This document shows positions 17,979 to 27,733 of a stretch of 64,000 nt of DNA, piece by piece. The notes under the pieces are model-generated. The model did no database searches, had not been told where the DNA came from, and saw only the letters and a program-made list of their open reading frames with translations. This DNA comes from Spirochaetales bacterium (GTDB lineage Bacteria; Spirochaetota; Spirochaetia; DSM-2461), in contig JAQQAP010000038.1 in assembly GCA_028533045.1 (NCBI GenBank), positions 1 to 64,000 of the forward strand, written 5' to 3'. How positions within the stretch are numbered: the stretch's first letter is position 1; each line of letters starts with the position of its first letter. The translations under genes and the position numbers were made by a program.

Positions 17979-18129
17979 TAAAATCAAGTATACCATGGAT
18001 TTTTACTTGAAAGACAAAGATCATCCCGAAGCGATAAAAAGGATGATGAAACAGCTTTACAAAGGTAAGTCTAAAACCATGACAGAGTGGGAAACGATAG
18101 ACAAAAACATGAACGAGCGGAGGTGCTAA
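17971..18129 (+). CDS. Small charged protein before sheath
   Basis: 52 residues, ATG 17971 overlapping the preceding stop by 8 bases. Basic, helical (AIKRMMKQLYKGKSK). Its stop is one base from the sheath ATG and its last codons supply the sheath ribosome binding site (GGAGGTG). Function unknown. Confidence 0.5.
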   Translation: MSNKIKYTMDFYLKDKDHPEAIKRMMKQLYKGKSKTMTEWETIDKNMNERRC

Positions 18130-18130
18130 T

Positions 18131-19846
18131 ATGGGTGTGAGTCCTGCAACTTTTTCTAGTGCTGGTCAGATTTCACAGCACTACATACCGGGGGCGTATT
18201 CCCGGAACAACTTTTTGACGAATGAGGGCGGCGGCGCATCTACTGGAAATATTTGTATTTTGGGTTATGCCGATGCCGGGGAACCGCAGACACTTTTGGT
18301 GTTTGATTCCTACAATGACGCAAAAGCGGAACTTGAAAGCGGCAATTTGCTGGATGGTATCAAGTGGGCCTTTAATCCTGGAAACGATTATACACCTCAA
18401 CAGGTAGGATGTATGAGGGTAAACCCCGGAACACAAGCTTCCTTGACTCTCCAATCAAGCTCTACTGATATTTTCGGTATTACATCTTTTTCCTATGGTA
18501 CTCCCATGAATCAATTAAGAATCCTGTTTACAACAGGGACGACAACGGGTTCCTATAAGATTGTAACCGATTACAAGGGAGAAGGAACAACCACCGATGA
18601 CATCATCAGAGAGTCCATGTCAGTCCAGTACGTAGGTGGAGACGGGACAGCCGCCACAATTACGATAGGTGAAGACACTTTGACTACTACGGTAACCGAT
18701 GATACCGATAGCAACTTAAGTATCACCCTGAGTGAGTTTTCCACGATAAGCGAATTGGTTAACTTTATCGACAATCAGGCGAATTATACCGCCACACTGT
18801 TGACCACCGATTCTACTGAAAACGCTACCGATCTGGATTATGTAACAACGGGCGATATTTTCTCTGATTCCCTTACTTTGACAAGTAACTATCAGGCCGT
18901 ATATGAAGCTCTTGTAGCTGATTCCTATTTAGGTGACATTACGAAGTCCGGTACAGATAGAACCGTTCCCGATACTTCTACTGATTATGTGTATTTCACG
19001 GGAGCTACCGCCGGTTCTTATACGACTTCCGAGTTTACCGATGCTCTGGAAGCGTTGGAAGATGAAGATATTCAATTAGTATCTACTACTTCTGAAGAGG
19101 CCGCAGTACACCTCTTGATTCGTAATCATTGTGTTGATATGAACTCAGTTGAAGGACGAAGAGAACGCCAGTTCTACGTTGGTGGAGCCGAGAGCGAAGA
19201 TGTTGACGCAGTAACGTCCAGAGCGTCAACCTTAAACTCTAAGTACGGCTCTCTTTGTTCTCCTGGTTTCTATAATTACGATGATAACGGAGATTACACC
19301 TTGTATTCTTCTGCTTATTACGCCTGTATGCAAGTAGGTATGGTATCGGCCCTAAACCTGAATACTCCCACTACAGCGAAGACAATGAATGTTTTGTCGT
19401 GGGAAAAGAACTATACCAGAAGCCAGAAAAACACTCTTATCAAAGGCGGGGTTCTTTGTGGTGGTAAAAACGATCAAGGTTCCTACACAACTATCCGATC
19501 TATCACAACGTACCAGAGCGCATCCCTACAGCAGAATGAAGCTTCTATCATGAGAGAAACACTTTATCAAGCGGCAGACCTCAGAAATAGGCTGGAATCC
19601 GGTTTAATTGGTGCGCCTAATACTGGTAACTCAACCCTGGCTACTGTGGACTCTATTTTTGAAAGAGCAATAAAAGACTGGTATGGACTGGGAATTATTG
19701 TTGCCGGTGACGATAGTAGCCTTTATCAGAATAAAGTAGTAAGTATCGATGGGGATGTAATAAGCATCCAGTATGATACCTATAACACCGCCCCGGTTAA
19801 CTTTGTGTTTATCACTCACAATGTGGCCGTATATTCGTCTACTTAA
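18131..19846 (+). CDS. Tail sheath protein
   Basis: 571 residues. N-terminal GQISQHYIPGAYSRNNF and C-terminal VDSIFERAIKDWYGLGIIVA fit contractile sheath proteins, with a long variable insert in between (about 120-290). It is followed 11 bases later by a tube-sized gene, the conserved sheath-tube order. It forms the contractile outer tail. Confidence 0.8.
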   Translation: MGVSPATFSSAGQISQHYIPGAYSRNNFLTNEGGGASTGNICILGYADAGEPQTLLVFDSYNDAKAELESGNLLDGIKWAFNPGNDYTPQQVGCMRVNPGTQASLTLQSSSTDIFGITSFSYGTPMNQLRILFTTGTTTGSYKIVTDYKGEGTTTDDIIRESMSVQYVGGDGTAATITIGEDTLTTTVTDDTDSNLSITLSEFSTISELVNFIDNQANYTATLLTTDSTENATDLDYVTTGDIFSDSLTLTSNYQAVYEALVADSYLGDITKSGTDRTVPDTSTDYVYFTGATAGSYTTSEFTDALEALEDEDIQLVSTTSEEAAVHLLIRNHCVDMNSVEGRRERQFYVGGAESEDVDAVTSRASTLNSKYGSLCSPGFYNYDDNGDYTLYSSAYYACMQVGMVSALNLNTPTTAKTMNVLSWEKNYTRSQKNTLIKGGVLCGGKNDQGSYTTIRSITTYQSASLQQNEASIMRETLYQAADLRNRLESGLIGAPNTGNSTLATVDSIFERAIKDWYGLGIIVAGDDSSLYQNKVVSIDGDVISIQYDTYNTAPVNFVFITHNVAVYSST

Positions 19847-19857
19847 GGAGGTTTTAG

Positions 19858-20343
19858 ATGGCTTTACCTAGTGCAAGTGAAAAAATAATCCAGCAGGGCC
19901 ATTCTTGTAATGTTGTGGTCTATGATGAAGACAACAACGCCCAGACCTTGGCCCTTGTCCAGAGTGCTTCCTATAATGAGGATTTCGGGGTTGTCCCGGC
20001 TCAGTGTTTGGGCGTATACGGTCCCGTTTCTTTGGATGCTCAGAATTACACCTGTAATCTGACATTGAATACTTTTGTGCCGCTGAATCCCAGAGAGGAA
20101 ATTACCGTTCCTTATCTGGATGGCGGTACTCAAACTATGCAGACTCTTCTCAAAACAAGATCAGAGGTTGCTATTACGGGAAAGGGAACTGTCTTGTCTC
20201 AAATTGACTTCATAGACAAACAGGAAGGTGTTGTATATAATTCCTTTAGTCAATGTGTCATAACGAGCAATAACGGAAACATAAGCCCCGGCTCTTACGT
20301 AACGGGAGCTATGAATCTATCTTGTATCGAAAGGACACTCTAA
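19858..20343 (+). CDS. Tail tube protein
   Basis: 161 residues, normal tube length, ATG with AAGGAGG upstream. Beta-rich with NVVVYDEDNNAQTLALVQSA and a central tube-like sheet. Position immediately after the sheath gives the assignment. Confidence 0.75.
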   Translation: MALPSASEKIIQQGHSCNVVVYDEDNNAQTLALVQSASYNEDFGVVPAQCLGVYGPVSLDAQNYTCNLTLNTFVPLNPREEITVPYLDGGTQTMQTLLKTRSEVAITGKGTVLSQIDFIDKQEGVVYNSFSQCVITSNNGNISPGSYVTGAMNLSCIERTL

Positions 20344-20353
20344 AGGAGAAAGA

Positions 20354-20728
20354 ATGTTCAAAGAAGATTCCCTGATTGTTCAAATGGCAAAGGGTAAGTA
20401 CAAGGAAGAGATATTTCCTACCAAGTACGGAGAATTTATTTTTAAATATCCGTCTGGTAGGGATTATATGCTGATCGAGAAAAAGAAAGCCGACTGGTTG
20501 GGTGGTCGTCGCATGGATCAGTTTAACGGTTTGTTTTTGCAGAGCCTCGATGTTGATGCTACCCTTTCCGTTGTTATTACGGCATATCCCGAGGGTTACC
20601 CTTCTGAATTCCGTGGTGACAATATTATTGACTTTCCCGATCAGGAGGTGAAGAACGCACTCTATAAAGCGTTCATTACGTTTTCGGGTGAAGAGCAAAC
20701 AAGAATATCAGGAGAACATACAGAGTAG
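20354..20728 (+). CDS. Tail assembly chaperone, first frame
   Basis: 124 residues (MFKEDSLIVQMAKGKYKEE, then YPSGRDYMLIEKKKADWLGG). It lies between tube and tape measure, where chaperone genes sit, and is followed by an out-of-frame overlapping partner. It would coat the tape measure protein before tube polymerisation. Confidence 0.6.
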   Translation: MFKEDSLIVQMAKGKYKEEIFPTKYGEFIFKYPSGRDYMLIEKKKADWLGGRRMDQFNGLFLQSLDVDATLSVVITAYPEGYPSEFRGDNIIDFPDQEVKNALYKAFITFSGEEQTRISGEHTE

Positions 20729-21011
20729 TGTAGATGAGCCTGGATGGGAAATGAAGGTGAGAATGTGGTACATGAACCACTTTAAGCTCACCCCATTTGA
20801 TGAACGCTATCAGGCGTTGCCCTTCGAATGGCTGGAATGGTCTTATGTAGACTTTATGAATACACCCGATCCGGCTAGACTGAGAGATTGTGTTGTAAAG
20901 GATAAAATGTCTGAACCAGATGATGATTTTAAAGATGAACTGGATAACAACACGAATCTATCAGACGAAGATAAACAGAAAATATTTGATGCTATAAAAG
21001 CGAGAGGTTGA
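20688..21011 (+). CDS. Tail assembly chaperone, second frame
   Basis: 107 residues from GTG 20688, +1 (equivalently -2) relative to the upstream gene and overlapping it by 41 bases. The GTG has no ribosome binding site, and the second frame is open only from 20652. A strong AGGAGG lies at 20643-20648. Expression by ribosomal frameshifting as an extended chaperone is therefore plausible. Acidic C-terminus. Confidence 0.5.
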   Translation: MKSKQEYQENIQSSVDEPGWEMKVRMWYMNHFKLTPFDERYQALPFEWLEWSYVDFMNTPDPARLRDCVVKDKMSEPDDDFKDELDNNTNLSDEDKQKIFDAIKARG

Positions 21012-21012
21012 G

Positions 21013-22752
21013 ATGGATACGAGCATAAAAATAGGATTGCAGGACAATGTTAGTGCTTCTGCTCGTAAAATCTCAGCCGAGCTTGAGGGAGTGGCCGGGA
21101 GTGCTGATAAAATAAGTCAGCAGTTAGACCCGGCCTACCTTGAAAGATACAACCAAGAGTTAGGTAAGATAGGGGAATCCTATACCCGACTTAATCAACA
21201 AGTAACCAATCAAAGAAATACACAACAACAAAATATCATGTCCTCCATGTCTGCCGTTGGTGGTGGAGTCGGACAAGGGATCGTTACAGCAGGAACGGGA
21301 GATTACGCCGGTGGTGCATTGGCCGGGGCAAAGGGTCTTAGTGGTCTTCTGTCTGGACTTGGCCCCGTGGGGTTGGCCGCTTCTGCCGCCATCGGAATAG
21401 GGACTGTAGGTAGTGCGCTGTCGAAACAATACGAAGCTCGTTCTCCTTACGCTATGCGAATATCGGCGATTGAAAAGGGGTTCGGAGAAAGTATAGAGGC
21501 TAACACCGAAGCCCTACGTGAAGCCATGGCAACGACAGTAACGGCGGTATCTCGATATGGAAAGACTTTCGAAGAGGGAGCCGCCGCCCGTGAAGCTTAC
21601 TTGAAATCCGGGGGAAGAGATTTTGTAGGGCAAAGTGAAGCGGCAAAGTATTCTACCTATTATTCCGCAGATATGGGGTCGTTAGCTCAGTTTGAAGGTA
21701 TGGCTGGAAGATACGGCCAAGGTCGGGCGTTAGACGTTACACGGGCCTCTATGACAGCGCAAGGATTAGAAGGTTGGGCCTTTGAAGAGGTTATGGGCGG
21801 TTTGTCCAGTATATTTCAGTCTATGCTTTCCAGCGGAGTTGTAGGGAATATTTCTCAAATTGGCGCAACTCAGGCTTATTTTGCCGGGGCCGGTCCGACT
21901 TTTCAAGGTGCTTTGGGAGCGCAAAGAGTTCAACAAATGAATCAAGCCGTTTACGGGGCGGCAGATTTAGGAAGCCAAGAAGATATATTTATGTATCGGG
22001 CCGCTTCCAGAATGGCAAAAGGCGACTTAACCCAAACCAGGCTACTAATGCAGGGAGGGATGACGCCCGAACTTTTCCAGAATATTATCAGTGAATACCA
22101 AGGGGCCGGATACGACGAATATCAAATGGCCCGTATGCTGGAAAAATCCATGGGGGTTTCTTTTGCCGAAGCAAGAAGTTTAATGGGATTAGGTGATCCC
22201 AACTTAAAAGAAGCCTACTGGAATAAAATCAGTGGGGAAATAGCCGATCCCACAACTAATGAAACCTTGCTTATTCAAGTAGAAGAAACGATACGACAAG
22301 CACTAGCTGGCGAAATGGGAGCTGGTGCCATGGATGCCAAACTAAAAGCACTCGGGGTCGGGACTGACATTATAGACTATGTGCAAAAAGCTATGTCCGG
22401 TGAAACTATGAGCCAAGCGTATACCGAAACTATGGAGGTAAATAACCTTGTTCTCAAGGATGCTCTAGGGGCTGATTTATACGGAACCAGAGAAGCTTCT
22501 ATGTCTACCATGTCAGGATACAAAGAGGTAATGACGGCCATAGAAGAAGCAAGGATGCACGGCGTTTCCAATGAAGAAATCATGGGAATTGAAAGCATGA
22601 TAACACGGGCGAAAGGATATACGTCTCCTAAAGGCATGGCTTTCTCAGAAGAGGAAACAAGCGATATAGTAGGTGCTATCACCGCCCTTATGGATGCTGT
22701 AGAAAAACAAACAGAAGCAATAAAAGAACCTTCTATAATGGTGACTGAATGA
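21013..22752 (+). CDS. Tape measure protein
   Basis: 579 residues with Gly/Ala-rich hydrophobic stretch around 95-135 (GLSGLLSGLGPVGLAASAAI) and long helices, typical of tape measures. N-terminus IKIGLQDNVSASARKISAEL is characteristic. At about 0.15 nm per residue the tail would be near 85-90 nm. It is followed by baseplate hub genes. Confidence 0.75.
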   Translation: MDTSIKIGLQDNVSASARKISAELEGVAGSADKISQQLDPAYLERYNQELGKIGESYTRLNQQVTNQRNTQQQNIMSSMSAVGGGVGQGIVTAGTGDYAGGALAGAKGLSGLLSGLGPVGLAASAAIGIGTVGSALSKQYEARSPYAMRISAIEKGFGESIEANTEALREAMATTVTAVSRYGKTFEEGAAAREAYLKSGGRDFVGQSEAAKYSTYYSADMGSLAQFEGMAGRYGQGRALDVTRASMTAQGLEGWAFEEVMGGLSSIFQSMLSSGVVGNISQIGATQAYFAGAGPTFQGALGAQRVQQMNQAVYGAADLGSQEDIFMYRAASRMAKGDLTQTRLLMQGGMTPELFQNIISEYQGAGYDEYQMARMLEKSMGVSFAEARSLMGLGDPNLKEAYWNKISGEIADPTTNETLLIQVEETIRQALAGEMGAGAMDAKLKALGVGTDIIDYVQKAMSGETMSQAYTETMEVNNLVLKDALGADLYGTREASMSTMSGYKEVMTAIEEARMHGVSNEEIMGIESMITRAKGYTSPKGMAFSEEETSDIVGAITALMDAVEKQTEAIKEPSIMVTE

Positions 22753-24209
22753 GTGTATATAATAGAAGGCCCGAGTGGACAATAGTAATAAAAAGACCAG
22801 ATTATACCTCAGAATCAATTTCCTACAAAGAAGTTCCCGAATGGTCGACGAACGCTCAAAGTAAACCTATGAGTGTATTATTTGTAGATTCAAAGGAAAG
22901 AGAATCTACTAATGCCTATACAGACTTAATAGGATATGAGTATAAGAACTCATTAAGTGATCCTTCCGGTGGGTTTAGCCTTACTTTGGTTCCACGGGAA
23001 GATAAAAACAAAAAAACCTGGAAAGATAAAATAGATAAGAGAGATATTGTATTTATCTATGAATTCCGAAAATTAAGATACATGGGTTTTGTAACCGGGA
23101 CGACTTATTCCATGGCGTTCAACAACGGGAAACCCAACCGATCAATTACTATATCTGGAATTTCGTTGGGTGGGATATTAGAAAGCTACAACCTTCCTAT
23201 GAATGTATATTTACTTAATACCGCTGATTCTTTGGCTACCTTTGCAAATGATGAATTTGTAAATACAATCAATTCTTCATTCAGTGAGGGAGACGATGTA
23301 AATAGCGCACTGGATTTAATCAGAGAAAAATTCCTGTCAGTAAGCTTCGCCGGACAATCAAGCGGCATGAGTCCTATTTTTAATAAATATTTCACCACCG
23401 ATGCCGGGGAGTTACAATACAAATATCCTATAGCCTTGCGGCCTTTTCAAATAGACACAAATAATTTATGGCAAATATATCAATCCATGTTCCCGAAGCC
23501 AGTATATGAAACTTTTGGAATATACGAGAATGGTGTATATAACCTTAAAATACGAGAAGTGCCTTTTGATAAGGCAGATTGGGACGATTTAAAGTCAAAC
23601 AAACTTGATCCGGCCACGTTAATCAGTCAGAGTTTTTCTGACTCGGACGATGAATTATATACCCATTATTTTTCTGGTATGCCCCTTTCTCCATTGGGAA
23701 GAAATGAAATGTACGGGAATCAATACTTAGAAAGCGTGACGGTTTTTGATGATGAAAAATTCCCACAATATGGATATAGGTCACTAGAGGCTACGTTTCC
23801 TTTCTGTGATGCTACCCAAATAGATCAAAGTAGCGTCTTAGAATTTTTAAAAGACAACTCTATTCGATTGTATGATTGGTATAGAAATAATAGTGATTTC
23901 CAGTCGGGAAAACTCACCGTTCATACTTTGCCCGATGATGACAATGATTTGCCGCAGGTAGGGGAAAAATTATCCTACATGAAGGGATCAGCCGGAGAAA
24001 TACAGTTTTATATAGAAGAAATTACCAGAAAAATGTCAGTTCCTGGAAGTATGACAACCTCTTATTCTTTAACAAGAGGATATGAGTACGGGAAAAATCT
24101 TATTACAAAAGATGGATATGGATTTTATTCAGCACAGGTCCAGAAAATCAGTGTAACAGGCCTGAGATTCAAGCAGACAGAACAAAATAAATTTGTGAGT
24201 GGAACATGA
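22749..24209 (+). CDS. Baseplate hub protein
   Basis: 486 residues, ATG overlapping the tape measure stop. Contains a gpD/gp27-like end: LPQVGEKLSYMKGSAGEIQF followed by IEEITRKMSVPGSMTTSYSL. Such hubs join the tube to the spike. The neighbouring OB-fold gene supports it. Confidence 0.65.
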   Translation: MSVYNRRPEWTIVIKRPDYTSESISYKEVPEWSTNAQSKPMSVLFVDSKERESTNAYTDLIGYEYKNSLSDPSGGFSLTLVPREDKNKKTWKDKIDKRDIVFIYEFRKLRYMGFVTGTTYSMAFNNGKPNRSITISGISLGGILESYNLPMNVYLLNTADSLATFANDEFVNTINSSFSEGDDVNSALDLIREKFLSVSFAGQSSGMSPIFNKYFTTDAGELQYKYPIALRPFQIDTNNLWQIYQSMFPKPVYETFGIYENGVYNLKIREVPFDKADWDDLKSNKLDPATLISQSFSDSDDELYTHYFSGMPLSPLGRNEMYGNQYLESVTVFDDEKFPQYGYRSLEATFPFCDATQIDQSSVLEFLKDNSIRLYDWYRNNSDFQSGKLTVHTLPDDDNDLPQVGEKLSYMKGSAGEIQFYIEEITRKMSVPGSMTTSYSLTRGYEYGKNLITKDGYGFYSAQVQKISVTGLRFKQTEQNKFVSGT

Positions 24210-24916
24210 AAAAAGTAGTAATCCAAGGAAAAGGCAAGCCTTTTAAGCAAAGCAACAGTGTTTCCTCTTTGGAGAGTTCACAGTTATGTATAATGGCCGG
24301 AGAGGTCACAGAGAATAACGACGATGGGACTTGTAATGTCTTATTAAGAAACGGCTATACCTCTAACAATATGAGGATTTTATCTACCATCTATCCGACA
24401 AAAGGGACGATTTACGGTGGAATTTCATACCCTCAAGTAGGGGCCTATGTAAACGTAATCTTCCCGAAAAACAATCTACAGTCTGGCTTTATTCTGCCGG
24501 GGCATTTAGATAATACCGATGATGATGTAAATAGTGAGCTTTTGTCAGGTGGAGACAAAACAATCCTGCCGGGAGGGTGGGAATATTCCTACAACCAAGA
24601 AACGGGACAAGCCATATTTTCTAACGGGGATTTTTCCCTAGATGTTGACCCGGAGAATGAAAACTTTTCTTTGACCGACTTCCAGGGAAATACTTTTGCC
24701 AATAATGGGGAAACGCTGGAAATCAACGGGACAACCGCAGTTGCGCGGGAGGGAGACGGTACTACTTCTTCCGCTACTTATGATGCTGTGTTCTGGTCAT
24801 GGGTAACTACTATTTCGGCGGCTGTAAACGCATTGTCTTCCGGGAGCGTCCCTACTGTCCCTTCAACATTGACCGGAGCGATTAGCGAAGGATCGGACAA
24901 AGTAAAGGTGGGTTGA
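24206..24916 (+). CDS. Baseplate spike/assembly protein V-like
   Basis: 236 residues. Residues 28-105 look like an OB-fold (GEVTENNDDGTCNVLLRNGY, then GAYVNVIFPKNNLQSGFILP), as in gpV/gp5 spikes. The C-terminus is Thr/Ser-rich beta sequence. Overlaps the hub gene by 4 bases. Likely the membrane-piercing tip base. Confidence 0.65.
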   Translation: MKKVVIQGKGKPFKQSNSVSSLESSQLCIMAGEVTENNDDGTCNVLLRNGYTSNNMRILSTIYPTKGTIYGGISYPQVGAYVNVIFPKNNLQSGFILPGHLDNTDDDVNSELLSGGDKTILPGGWEYSYNQETGQAIFSNGDFSLDVDPENENFSLTDFQGNTFANNGETLEINGTTAVAREGDGTTSSATYDAVFWSWVTTISAAVNALSSGSVPTVPSTLTGAISEGSDKVKVG

Positions 24917-24956
24917 AAAACCTATATATAACGTTTAATATATTCATGAGGTAAGC

Positions 24957-26645
24957 ATGGCAACGTATACAGGAACTCTTTACACAAGGAGTTGTTATTT
25001 TGAGATATATTCTAAGAACTCAGAAGGGACAGCCCAAACATTACAAGAGAGTTACGCTTTTACTATACCTCCTTCCAGTATATCAATAACACAAAAACAG
25101 CGCGTAACAGTAACAGAAACCCCCGGTGGAAACTTCGTTGATAATTACGGTATCGGAAACGCCACTATTGCTATCAACGGAGATACGGGAAACCAAGAAT
25201 CCCGATTGACTATTTTAGGGGCCGGGAAAACAGCACAATACTTGACCGGACAAAACGCATGGTTTGAATTCCAAAGAAGAATCCAGAGATATTCTGCTAA
25301 AAGCCAAGATTATATTATGTACTTTTATGATCTCACAAATAAGGCAAGTTCTGATATATTTACCAATACTTCAAATTTTGGTGCATATTCGGAAGCCTGG
25401 GAAGTTGTACTGGATGATTCTTCTGTAAATCGGACTTCCAGTAAACCATTTCATTACCCCTATAATATTACTCTTATAGGGGTCAGAAAATTAGGCGAAT
25501 ATAACCCGAGAGGAGCCAAGAATAAGCTAGGGTTTCTCAGTGATATTACAACCGCCATTGATAACGCTACGGCATCCGTTGAGCTTTTAAAAGCGCGGGT
25601 AGAAACCTTTTTGTACAATGCTGGTTCCTATGTTGAAGATGCTTTAGGTATTTTTGACTCTATCAGTAACTTCACAGAATCGATTGCCAGTTTTAGCACT
25701 TCCTTTGATGTTTATGTGGATCAGTTAAGCGGCATATTTTCAACAGCTATTTCTGAGACAGAAGATACTTTAACTTCTGGATTGCAGATAGTTTCTTTTC
25801 CGGTGGACGCTTTGGAGTCTGTTAAAGAAAACATCGACACGTTAGTAAGTGACACTAATGACATGCTCGATTCAGTCAGGGAGGCCGGAGACAGTGTTTT
25901 AGATAAATACGATTGGGACAACGATAACGATGATGCGTCTCAAATCTCTGAATATCTGGCCGATGTAGAGAAATATTACAATGAAATTGTTCTGTCAAAA
26001 AAACAAAGTGCCTCATATGACCCGGTTGGCGCGATTGCGATTGACGGTGTTGTTACTTCTGTTTATGGTTACGAAACATATAATGTGAAAGAAAACACAC
26101 GATTGGATAGATTGTCCAATGATATTTTCGGTGATCCCGACTTTAAAGATGTGATTTCTTCCGTTAATGGGCTATACGCCGACGACGAATTAACCGTAGG
26201 TGATGAAATATTAGTTCCTATCTTTGAACCAAAAACCCGATACGCTAATAATGCCGTTTACAACTCAGAATCTACCAATACGGAGTTATTGGGCCGTGAC
26301 ATCTATATAGACGACGATGGAATCATTCAAACACAAGGAAATGACTATTTAGTCACTACCGGAGAAGAAACGATTCTACAGGCCGTACAACGCAAGTTGG
26401 CAGAAAAGAAAGGCCGACAGATTAGAGATACTTCCTATGGTATTTTACGGGAGATAGGAGAAGCCCTAGATGGTAATGCTCCGCTTTCTTTAATGAAAGT
26501 CGGACTGGAAGAAACCTTGATCCAAGATCCACGGATAACATCTGTTAATAATGTCGATTTTTTCATAGATGGGGATGTGGTATATCAGGCTTTTGGGTTT
26601 GATACTATAACGAAGTCAGCAGTACAATATAAGGAAGTTCTGTAA
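24957..26645 (+). CDS. Baseplate protein with LysM-like and gp25-like domains
   Basis: 562 residues. Residues 1-190 are a beta-rich tail domain; about 200-345 are helical coiled sequence. Residues about 370-425 look like a LysM-type segment (YNVKENTRLDRLSNDIFGDP ... GDEILVP). The last 110 residues resemble gp25/gpW wedge proteins (REIGEALDGNAPLSLMKVGL). This seems to be a fusion of functions usually on separate genes. Confidence 0.55.
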   Translation: MATYTGTLYTRSCYFEIYSKNSEGTAQTLQESYAFTIPPSSISITQKQRVTVTETPGGNFVDNYGIGNATIAINGDTGNQESRLTILGAGKTAQYLTGQNAWFEFQRRIQRYSAKSQDYIMYFYDLTNKASSDIFTNTSNFGAYSEAWEVVLDDSSVNRTSSKPFHYPYNITLIGVRKLGEYNPRGAKNKLGFLSDITTAIDNATASVELLKARVETFLYNAGSYVEDALGIFDSISNFTESIASFSTSFDVYVDQLSGIFSTAISETEDTLTSGLQIVSFPVDALESVKENIDTLVSDTNDMLDSVREAGDSVLDKYDWDNDNDDASQISEYLADVEKYYNEIVLSKKQSASYDPVGAIAIDGVVTSVYGYETYNVKENTRLDRLSNDIFGDPDFKDVISSVNGLYADDELTVGDEILVPIFEPKTRYANNAVYNSESTNTELLGRDIYIDDDGIIQTQGNDYLVTTGEETILQAVQRKLAEKKGRQIRDTSYGILREIGEALDGNAPLSLMKVGLEETLIQDPRITSVNNVDFFIDGDVVYQAFGFDTITKSAVQYKEVL

Positions 26646-27733
26646 TGGATATATTAACACAAAATCAATTCTTTAATTACATGAAAGAATATTTTGTAGC
26701 GAACCAAGATAAGATTACCGACCTTAACGTAGGGTCTGGGATTTATACTCAGTTCATGGCATTTGCCCGGCAACTCAATCAGGTTATGGTTAAGTGTTCC
26801 GGTGGGTTTAAGACTCAATTTGAACAGATACCCTATAAAGTGTTTGATTTTGAGCGTGAAAGTGAAACCTATGCTTCTGGAACTGTTGTCTTTAGCGCAC
26901 AGACTGCTCCCGATGAAGATATTACCATATCAGCCGGAACAATAGTGAGTACCGAATCCGGGCTTTTATATACCACTCAAGATGAAGTGTATATTCTATC
27001 CGGGGCAACGGATTCCGGGGCGGCTAACATTACTGCAAATGAGGCCGGTTCCGACTATAACCAATTAGTAGGGACGGTTACAGTCATAAAGTCCTCTTTA
27101 ACAGGGGTCAATTCGGTAACGAACAATTCCGCTATCACCGGGGGTACAGACGAAGAAACCAATACGACATGGTTTCAACGGTTCAAGAATTATATTCTAG
27201 GACTACAAGGTGGGAATTCCTATAGCATATTAACAGCGGCGTCTCAGGTTGATACAATCCAGTCGGCAAACGTAGAGAACCATTTCCCCCCGGAAGATGA
27301 TCTTTACAACTTTACTGTCTACGTGGATGATGGATCAGGAAGTGTGCCGGATTCTGTACTGGAAGAAGTTGATTTAGAGCTAAGAGGTGATGATACTTCT
27401 GATTACCCTGGATATGTTTGTGCCGGAATAAACTTTAGAGTCTTATCTGCCAGTCAGTACGCTATTGAGGTTGATTATACAGCAACCATTGATCCTATAG
27501 AAACAGACAGTTCAACAGCCGAATCGGATATAGAAGAGGCTATACAGAACTACATTGATAATCTATGGATTGGTGAAGACGTAATAAGGGCAGAGCTTTA
27601 CCGATATATCATGAGTGTAACTGGGGTTACAGATTTATCGGCTTTGACACTAAATAGCACGACAGCAAACATAGAAACAGGTGATTCTCAGGTGGCAAGG
27701 ACTTCAACCATTACAGGAACTATTGAAACATGA
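26645..27733 (+). CDS. Baseplate wedge protein J-like (gp6 type)
   Basis: 362 residues. The central region has ISAGTIVSTESGLLYTTQDE and GTDEETNTTWFQRFKNYILG, characteristic of the Baseplate_J family. Start overlaps the previous stop by one base. Forms the wedge ring around the hub. Confidence 0.85.
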   Translation: MDILTQNQFFNYMKEYFVANQDKITDLNVGSGIYTQFMAFARQLNQVMVKCSGGFKTQFEQIPYKVFDFERESETYASGTVVFSAQTAPDEDITISAGTIVSTESGLLYTTQDEVYILSGATDSGAANITANEAGSDYNQLVGTVTVIKSSLTGVNSVTNNSAITGGTDEETNTTWFQRFKNYILGLQGGNSYSILTAASQVDTIQSANVENHFPPEDDLYNFTVYVDDGSGSVPDSVLEEVDLELRGDDTSDYPGYVCAGINFRVLSASQYAIEVDYTATIDPIETDSSTAESDIEEAIQNYIDNLWIGEDVIRAELYRYIMSVTGVTDLSALTLNSTTANIETGDSQVARTSTITGTIET

